NCBI GenBank assembly: GCA_902801295.1
Contig: CADCHN010000005.1
Coordinates: forward strand, 20,037-84,036
Source: Oscillospiraceae bacterium
GTDB lineage: Bacteria > Bacillota > Clostridia > Oscillospirales > Oscillospiraceae
DNA length: 64,000 nt
Direction of reading: 5' to 3'
The notes below the pieces were generated by a model that saw only the letters and a list, made by a program, of their open reading frames with translations, did no database searches and was not told where the DNA came from. This document shows, piece by piece, positions 60,272 through 64,000 of this stretch. Positions within the stretch are counted from its first letter, which is position 1. The number at the start of each line of letters is the position of its first letter. The position numbers were made by a program, and so were the translations under genes.

Positions 60272-60325
60272 GTACGTGTACCAAGTGTACTTGCTGTACC
60301 GTGGTACACTTGGTACGGATGGTAC
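60272..60325. repeat. Iteron-like array of GTAC units with 9-bp period
   Basis: Seven GTAC units start at 60272, 60278, 60287, 60296, 60304, 60313 and 60322, spaced 6, 9, 9, 8, 9 and 9 bp. The left units read GTGTAC, the right GGTAC, so the two halves are also inverted relative to each other. The array lies 26 bp past the stop of the primase-helicase gene in a 440-bp intergenic region. Regular repeats near a replication gene are typical of an origin. Confidence 0.6.
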
Positions 60326-60350
60326 ACGTATTTTCGGGTCAATATCATTT

Positions 60351-61670
60351 TTACAGAAATGGTCTTTGCAGAAGCTCGATGCCGACAAATCCTCTGGCAT
60401 ACCTCCCGCCGCCGATATTGACCTTATTGGTGTACTCGATGTTGTACCGACTCTCATTCTGTTTGAGAAACGAGCAGAAACTCTTTTGGGAAAGGCTGCT
60501 CAAAGCGTTATCATCACACCACAGCTTGTAAACGGCGTACAGGTCTTTGGAGCTGACCTCATAATCTGCCTTGAAGCGGATATACCCCTCGGAGCTTAAA
60601 AACTCGATGATGTTGTTTCCGTCCGATACGGCAGCGTCCATGTTGTCCTGTGCCGACTGGCTGACCGTAAACTTGTAATCGTTGTCGATCAAACGGTGCA
60701 AGCCCTCCAACGCCCACAGGAAGATGCCCTCCGCTTCGGCGCACATCTTTTCAGCGATATAGGGATCGTCCTTGCGGTTGGGGTCTTTCTCCTTGGTGGA
60801 GAGGATGATCTGTCTGCGGAAAAAGCCAACGCTGCGGTCATAGAGGGATTGCAGGACACCGTTGCCCAAGCCGATGAAGCGCACATACAAATCACCTTGA
60901 TAGCTCTGTTGTCCCTTTTTCTCCAAATCCATCGGCAGCTCCGCTGTGATAATCGCCTTGATGTTGTTGGTCTGGGGGAGAGCTTCCAGTTTCATATCAT
61001 CGTCCAGCATCACAAGCTCATGTTCCAAATCTGCACGAGCAAAGGGACTTGTCTCCACCTTTGCGATACTGCCTGTGTTCATGTTGCTGCCAAGCAGCGC
61101 ACGAAGGACGATACCGATGCGGCTTTTCCCCTCGCCGCCCTTACCGATCAGCAGGAGCATCTTCTGTCCCTTGGTGGAGGGGATAAAGCAATATCCCATA
61201 AACTCCTGCAAGGTCAGAATGTCCTCCGGCTCTAAAAGTTGGGATAAAAAATGCAGCCATGTCACAGGCTGCGGAGCATCGGGATTATAGGCAACGGGCA
61301 GACGGTTGCGGCAGAAATCCTTTTCGGGACTGAATGTGCCGTTCAGATAGTACGTGCCGTTCGCCACATGGATACGGTCTTGGTACAGAGATAGCTTTGC
61401 GGTGCAGCACTCCATACGCATGACATCCAGCAGATTGGTGACTTTCTTTGCAACGCCGCTGGTCATATAATACTTGATGCGGTCATAGATGACCTTTTTC
61501 AAGCGGTTTTCATCGTGTACTCTGCCATTGACCGTGAAAAAAGCATCGTTCACCGTGACCATCGGATAGTCCCGGAGAAATTCTTCACAGAATACAGTTT
61601 CGTTGATTTTCTTTCCGTCAAACCACGCCGGACACTCAAAGGGCGAGGTCTGCATCTTTTCTTCGCTCAT
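60351..61670 (-). CDS. P4/D5-type primase-helicase of the element
   Basis: A 439-residue superfamily 3 helicase with a D5 N-terminal-like region. Walker A is LLLIGKGGEGKSRIG (near residues 172-186); Walker B-type acidic residues occur in HELVMLDDDMKLEAL, followed by the SF3 B' motif and a winged-helix end (LYAVYKLWCDDNALSSLSQK). It should unwind the replicating form of the element. The ATG at 61670 follows AAGGAGG; two upstream ATGs are less well placed. It overlaps the CHC2 primase gene by 35 bp. No origin-binding domain is recognised. Confidence 0.88.
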   Translation of the reverse strand: MSEEKMQTSPFECPAWFDGKKINETVFCEEFLRDYPMVTVNDAFFTVNGRVHDENRLKKVIYDRIKYYMTSGVAKKVTNLLDVMRMECCTAKLSLYQDRIHVANGTYYLNGTFSPEKDFCRNRLPVAYNPDAPQPVTWLHFLSQLLEPEDILTLQEFMGYCFIPSTKGQKMLLLIGKGGEGKSRIGIVLRALLGSNMNTGSIAKVETSPFARADLEHELVMLDDDMKLEALPQTNNIKAIITAELPMDLEKKGQQSYQGDLYVRFIGLGNGVLQSLYDRSVGFFRRQIILSTKEKDPNRKDDPYIAEKMCAEAEGIFLWALEGLHRLIDNDYKFTVSQSAQDNMDAAVSDGNNIIEFLSSEGYIRFKADYEVSSKDLYAVYKLWCDDNALSSLSQKSFCSFLKQNESRYNIEYTNKVNIGGGRYARGFVGIELLQRPFL

Positions 61671-62268
61671 GGCGCACATCCTCCTTTTTCTTTCTTGTGG
61701 TGTAGTCCTGTAGGAACGTAATCTTGCCATTCTTCATCAGCTCGTCCACCACAGCAACACGTTCTTCCAGATCGCCTACGGTCAAAATATCTGCCAGATA
61801 TTCGATATAATCAATCATCTGGCAGGCTTCCACAAAGCGATCATCCAGCGCATCAGCCGGCGTTTTCGGTGCATACCACACTTTCCAATCTTCCAGCAGA
61901 TGCAAATAATCCGTCAGCACTCGGAAGCACAGCATTTCGTCCTCCCGGAACTGACGGATATAGGGATGCTTTAACTTGTGGAAAACTGCCACAGGCTGTC
62001 CCGGCTCGGTGCTGATACCGAAGTCCGCAGCCAGTCTTTGCGCCGCTTCGTAGCTGCTCAGATCAAAGAGTCTTGCCACGAAGTCGATCACATCCCCCTT
62101 GGCTCCGCAGCCGAAGCAAAAGAAATATTCCTCGTTCAGCTTCAAGCTCGGATGCCTGTCATTGTGGAACGGGCAGCAAGCCATACCGTTGCGGCTCACT
62201 TTCAGCCCGTAGTGTTCGGCGGCTTGCTTTACGCTGATTGCCGCCTTGATGCTTTCATAAATGTTCAT
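61636..62268 (-). CDS. CHC2 zinc-finger DNA primase protein
   Basis: A 210-residue protein whose first 80 residues are the DnaG-type CHC2 zinc finger: CPFHNDRHPSLKLNEEY (Cys about 32, His about 35) and CFGCGAKGDVIDF (Cys about 51 and 54). The rest is helical and lacks a Toprim catalytic domain, so it may act together with the downstream helicase. The ATG at 62268 follows GGAGG with the repeated AAAATTTATGGAGGA leader. It overlaps the helicase gene by 35 bp. Confidence 0.87.
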   Translation of the reverse strand: MNIYESIKAAISVKQAAEHYGLKVSRNGMACCPFHNDRHPSLKLNEEYFFCFGCGAKGDVIDFVARLFDLSSYEAAQRLAADFGISTEPGQPVAVFHKLKHPYIRQFREDEMLCFRVLTDYLHLLEDWKVWYAPKTPADALDDRFVEACQMIDYIEYLADILTVGDLEERVAVVDELMKNGKITFLQDYTTRKKKEDVRHERRKDADLAL

Positions 62269-62273
62269 CGCAT

Positions 62274-62288
62274 TCCTCCATAAATTTT
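62274..62288 (-). promoter_or_regulatory. Repeated 15-nt translation-initiation leader, copy 2
   Basis: Second copy of AAAATTTATGGAGGA (minus strand), with the primase ATG 5 bases downstream. Confidence 0.6.
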
Positions 62289-62375
62289 TCTCGACGATTT
62301 TGTTCGTCTGCTTGAATATACGGAGAAAATGTCTATAGACCGAAAAATCACGCACAAATGCAGGAAAACAAAAAA

Positions 62376-62416
62376 GCCGCCCTGCAATTTTGCAAAAATG
62401 CAAAACGCAGGACGGC
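62376..62416 (-). terminator. Terminator between the divergent primase and excisionase genes
   Basis: GCCGCCCTGC/GCAGGACGGC with an inner ATTTTGC/GCAAAA stem makes a long hairpin. On the minus strand TTTTTTGTTTT follows. It could stop transcripts coming from the right, or attenuate a primase transcript that starts upstream. Confidence 0.65.
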
Positions 62417-62436
62417 GATTGTTCACAGTTATGATA

Positions 62437-62465
62437 TTGATTTTATTCCACTTGTGGTATATAAT
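62437..62465 (+). promoter_or_regulatory. Promoter of the excisionase-like/XRE/sigma operon
   Basis: TTGATT (62437-62442), 17-bp spacer, TATAAT (62460-62465). A CCACTTGTGG near-palindrome (62448-62457) lies between the two boxes and may be an operator. Confidence 0.8.
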
Positions 62466-62497
62466 ATAGAGTAGTACAGGAATGGAGGGTAATACCG

Positions 62498-62695
62498 ATG
62501 AAATATCTTTCTACCTTTGAGGTTGCAGAAAAATGGGGCATTTCCCACCGCCGTGTCGGTATCCTCTGCAATGAAAACCGCATCCCCGGCGCACAGAGGG
62601 CGGGTGGACGATGGATTATCCCCGAAAATGCAGAGAAGCCCGCCGATGCAAGAGTCAAGAGCGGAAAATATATCAAGTCAAAAACAAAAGATTGA
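62498..62695 (+). CDS. Excisionase-like helix-turn-helix protein
   Basis: A 65-residue MerR/excisionase-fold protein: MKYLSTFEVAEKWGISHRRV is the HTH, GAQRAGGRWIIPENA the wing. Such proteins act as recombination directionality factors or repressors in Firmicutes elements. GGAGGG precedes the ATG by 8 bases. First gene of an operon transcribed away from the replication genes. Confidence 0.8.
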   Translation: MKYLSTFEVAEKWGISHRRVGILCNENRIPGAQRAGGRWIIPENAEKPADARVKSGKYIKSKTKD

Positions 62696-62721
62696 TGCCA
62701 ATAGGAAAGGGGGCGCAGAGC

Positions 62722-63561
62722 ATGGAGCGCAAATACTTATCCGGCAACATCAGAGAGCGTTTGCAGGATTTAATGAAAGAACGTAAGATCACGCAGAGTG
62801 AGCTTGCCGCAAAAATTGGAATGGATGTCAGCACACTCAGCAGATTCATCAGCAATGCAACAGGCAAACTCGGTGACGAGAATATCAAAAAGATCGCAAA
62901 GGAATTTGAGGTATCCACCGACTTCCTGCTCGGCGTTACCGATATTCCCGACCGCATGAATTACGATATAGCCGAACTCGGCTTGTCGGTACAGGCGGCA
63001 AAAAATCTCTACACAGGAAAGGTCAATGCTGAGGTTGTCAACCGCCTGTTGGAAAACAAAAACTTCGCCGCAATGACCAATATGATCGCACACTATTTTG
63101 ATGATACCCTTGCCGCCGGATATGCCGCACAGAATCAGATGTATGCCACATTGAGTGCGCTGTTGATGGGAGAAGCAAAGCAGCATCCCGAAGATAGAGA
63201 AGCCATTACAGAAGCCGCAAAGACTGTCAGCGTTTCAAGGATGCCGATGTATCAAGCTGATCTGACCGCTATTCAAAATACATTTCTGAACGTGCTGAAA
63301 GAAATCAAGAAAGAGATCGGCTCCAATGTCTCGGATGCACAAGCCATGAGCAAAGAAGCGGCACAGCAGATGTACGCAGAGCTGACAAAGGGACAGGACG
63401 TGACAAAGCTGAATGTCACACCCGAAATGGTTGCCGAAGCGATCACGGGCAGCGTCAGCGGCATGGATGGTGTTGCCCCCGAAGCGTTAAAACAATTCAA
63501 CCAGGCATTGATCGGTCTGCTCACGGTCAAGCCAACAGAAGATGAACATGACGGCAGTTGA
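62722..63561 (+). CDS. XRE family transcriptional regulator with long C-terminal domain
   Basis: A 279-residue protein. The Cro/CI-type HTH is at residues about 12-70 (RKITQSELAAKIGMDVSTLS, then the FEVSTDFLLGVTD end). The rest is helical and not recognised, with an internal repeat of Ala/Met-rich helices. The ATG at 62722 follows AAAGGGGG; upstream in-frame ATGs are less well placed. It is 27 bp after the excisionase-like gene. Its length suggests a sensing domain that may control element excision. Confidence 0.82.
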   Translation: MERKYLSGNIRERLQDLMKERKITQSELAAKIGMDVSTLSRFISNATGKLGDENIKKIAKEFEVSTDFLLGVTDIPDRMNYDIAELGLSVQAAKNLYTGKVNAEVVNRLLENKNFAAMTNMIAHYFDDTLAAGYAAQNQMYATLSALLMGEAKQHPEDREAITEAAKTVSVSRMPMYQADLTAIQNTFLNVLKEIKKEIGSNVSDAQAMSKEAAQQMYAELTKGQDVTKLNVTPEMVAEAITGSVSGMDGVAPEALKQFNQALIGLLTVKPTEDEHDGS

Positions 63562-64000
63562 TAACGAGAAACTGTGTGCGCTGGCGCAGACCGGGAACAT
63601 GGATGCGCTGAACAGTCTTGTTGAAAACAATATGCGGTTTATACGAATGACAGCACATGAGATATGGAGCGCACAGATAGAAGTCAATCGGGCGCTCGGC
63701 GTTACCTTTGACGATCTTGTGCAGGAAGGCTGTCTGGGACTGATGGGATGTGTGGAGAAACTCAATCCCGATGGCGGCAACAAATTTTTGACATACGCAG
63801 CTCCGGCAATCCGCAATTCGATGATCGACTACATCCGAAGTCAGAGTACATCCTTTGAAGCAAAGCACATGGGCGAGATCGTCAGTCTGGACGAGGTGAT
63901 GAAATTTGAAAATCGGGATCGTCATGCCTTTGTTCCCGATTCCAACATGACCAATCCCGCACAGATTTATATTGCCAAAGAAACGCACGAAGAACTTCAC
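63548..64000 (+). CDS. Sigma-70 family factor of the element, 3'-truncated by window edge
   Basis: About 151 codons are seen and the frame is open at the right edge. It begins MTAVDNEKLCALAQTGNMDA (an in-frame ATG at 63542 is also possible). Region 2 reads FDDLVQEGCLGLMGCVEKLN and FLTYAAPAIRNSMIDYIRSQ, the classic sigma-70 core-binding and -10-binding helices. The start overlaps the XRE gene by 14 bp. Sigma-like factors are often carried in Firmicutes integrative elements; this one may direct the element's own genes. Confidence 0.82.
   Translation, partial: MTAVDNEKLCALAQTGNMDALNSLVENNMRFIRMTAHEIWSAQIEVNRALGVTFDDLVQEGCLGLMGCVEKLNPDGGNKFLTYAAPAIRNSMIDYIRSQSTSFEAKHMGEIVSLDEVMKFENRDRHAFVPDSNMTNPAQIYIAKETHEELH

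Noticed and set aside
60134..60457. 107-codon minus-strand frame containing VPSVPSVPRY
   Set aside because: The repeat peptide comes from the 9-bp GTAC array and the frame overlaps the helicase gene; no ribosome-binding site.

Overview
The window is about 57% GC and reads as a chromosome segment of an endospore-forming, anaerobic member of the Clostridia (Bacillota), most like the Oscillospiraceae/Ruminococcaceae group. The evidence is a complete spoIIAA-spoIIAB-sigF sporulation operon, T-box leaders in front of two aminoacyl-tRNA synthetase genes, a ferredoxin-dependent 2-oxoacid oxidoreductase, RNase M5, and strong Shine-Dalgarno sites throughout. The taxon is inferred from gene content; no rRNA gene is present.

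Layout. 1-2400: minus-strand operon for a P-loop ATPase, a small ferredoxin and a VorB/VorA-type 2-oxoacid:ferredoxin oxidoreductase (VorA cut by the window edge), driven by a strong promoter that overlaps palindromic operator-like sites. 2.5-5.3 kb: membrane protein, then the trans-translation cluster smpB - cyclophilin - ssrA (tmRNA). 5.4-11.9 kb: plus-strand housekeeping run of Nudix hydrolase, murA, MBL hydrolase, rlmH, a DUF2007-like protein, phosphohexomutase and paired chromate-type transporters. 11.9-14.3 kb: nitroreductase, tRNA-Leu with a series of large hairpins, GH25 muramidase, tRNA-Thr and tRNA-Tyr. 14.3-21.7 kb: glycosyltransferase; a VTC polyphosphate polymerase-like / DUF4956 / Cthe_2159-like lipoprotein module; a metallophosphoesterase lipoprotein; a GPH sugar symporter. 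21.7-28.6 kb: T-box-valS, spoIIA operon, pcrA. 28.6-38 kb: an oddly degenerate Old-Yellow-Enzyme-like protein, prfC, a cyclodeaminase-like protein, sirtuin, TagA-type glycosyltransferase, thymidylate kinase, a tiny Cys-Gly-repeat membrane peptide, mltG and a U32 peptidase. 38-45.6 kb: T-box-alaS, HIT protein, comEC, holA, rnmV and tRNA-Arg. 45.7-56 kb: MacB-like ABC transporter, hypA with a large iron-sulfur flavoprotein, a PLP sulfur-amino-acid lyase, LysR regulator, asd and a PdaB-like deacetylase.

56.1 kb to the right edge is a mobile element with lower GC and a different gene style. It holds a GNAT acetyltransferase translationally coupled to a large serine recombinase, a small protein, a MobV/Pre-type relaxase, a small HTH protein, an oriT-like hairpin region, a 9-bp-period GTAC iteron-like array, a P4-type primase-helicase, a CHC2 primase, an excisionase-like HTH protein, an XRE regulator and a truncated sigma factor. 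This is the gene set of an integrative mobilizable element. Its left boundary lies next to what looks like the severed 3' end, with terminator, of a chromosomal gene; the right end is outside the window.

Most of the window is well-understood core biology. The parts most worth a second look are the mobile element and its putative origin signals, the split gene at its border, the VTC/DUF4956/lipoprotein module, the operator array at the oxidoreductase promoter, and palindromes centred on -10 boxes upstream of two genes.
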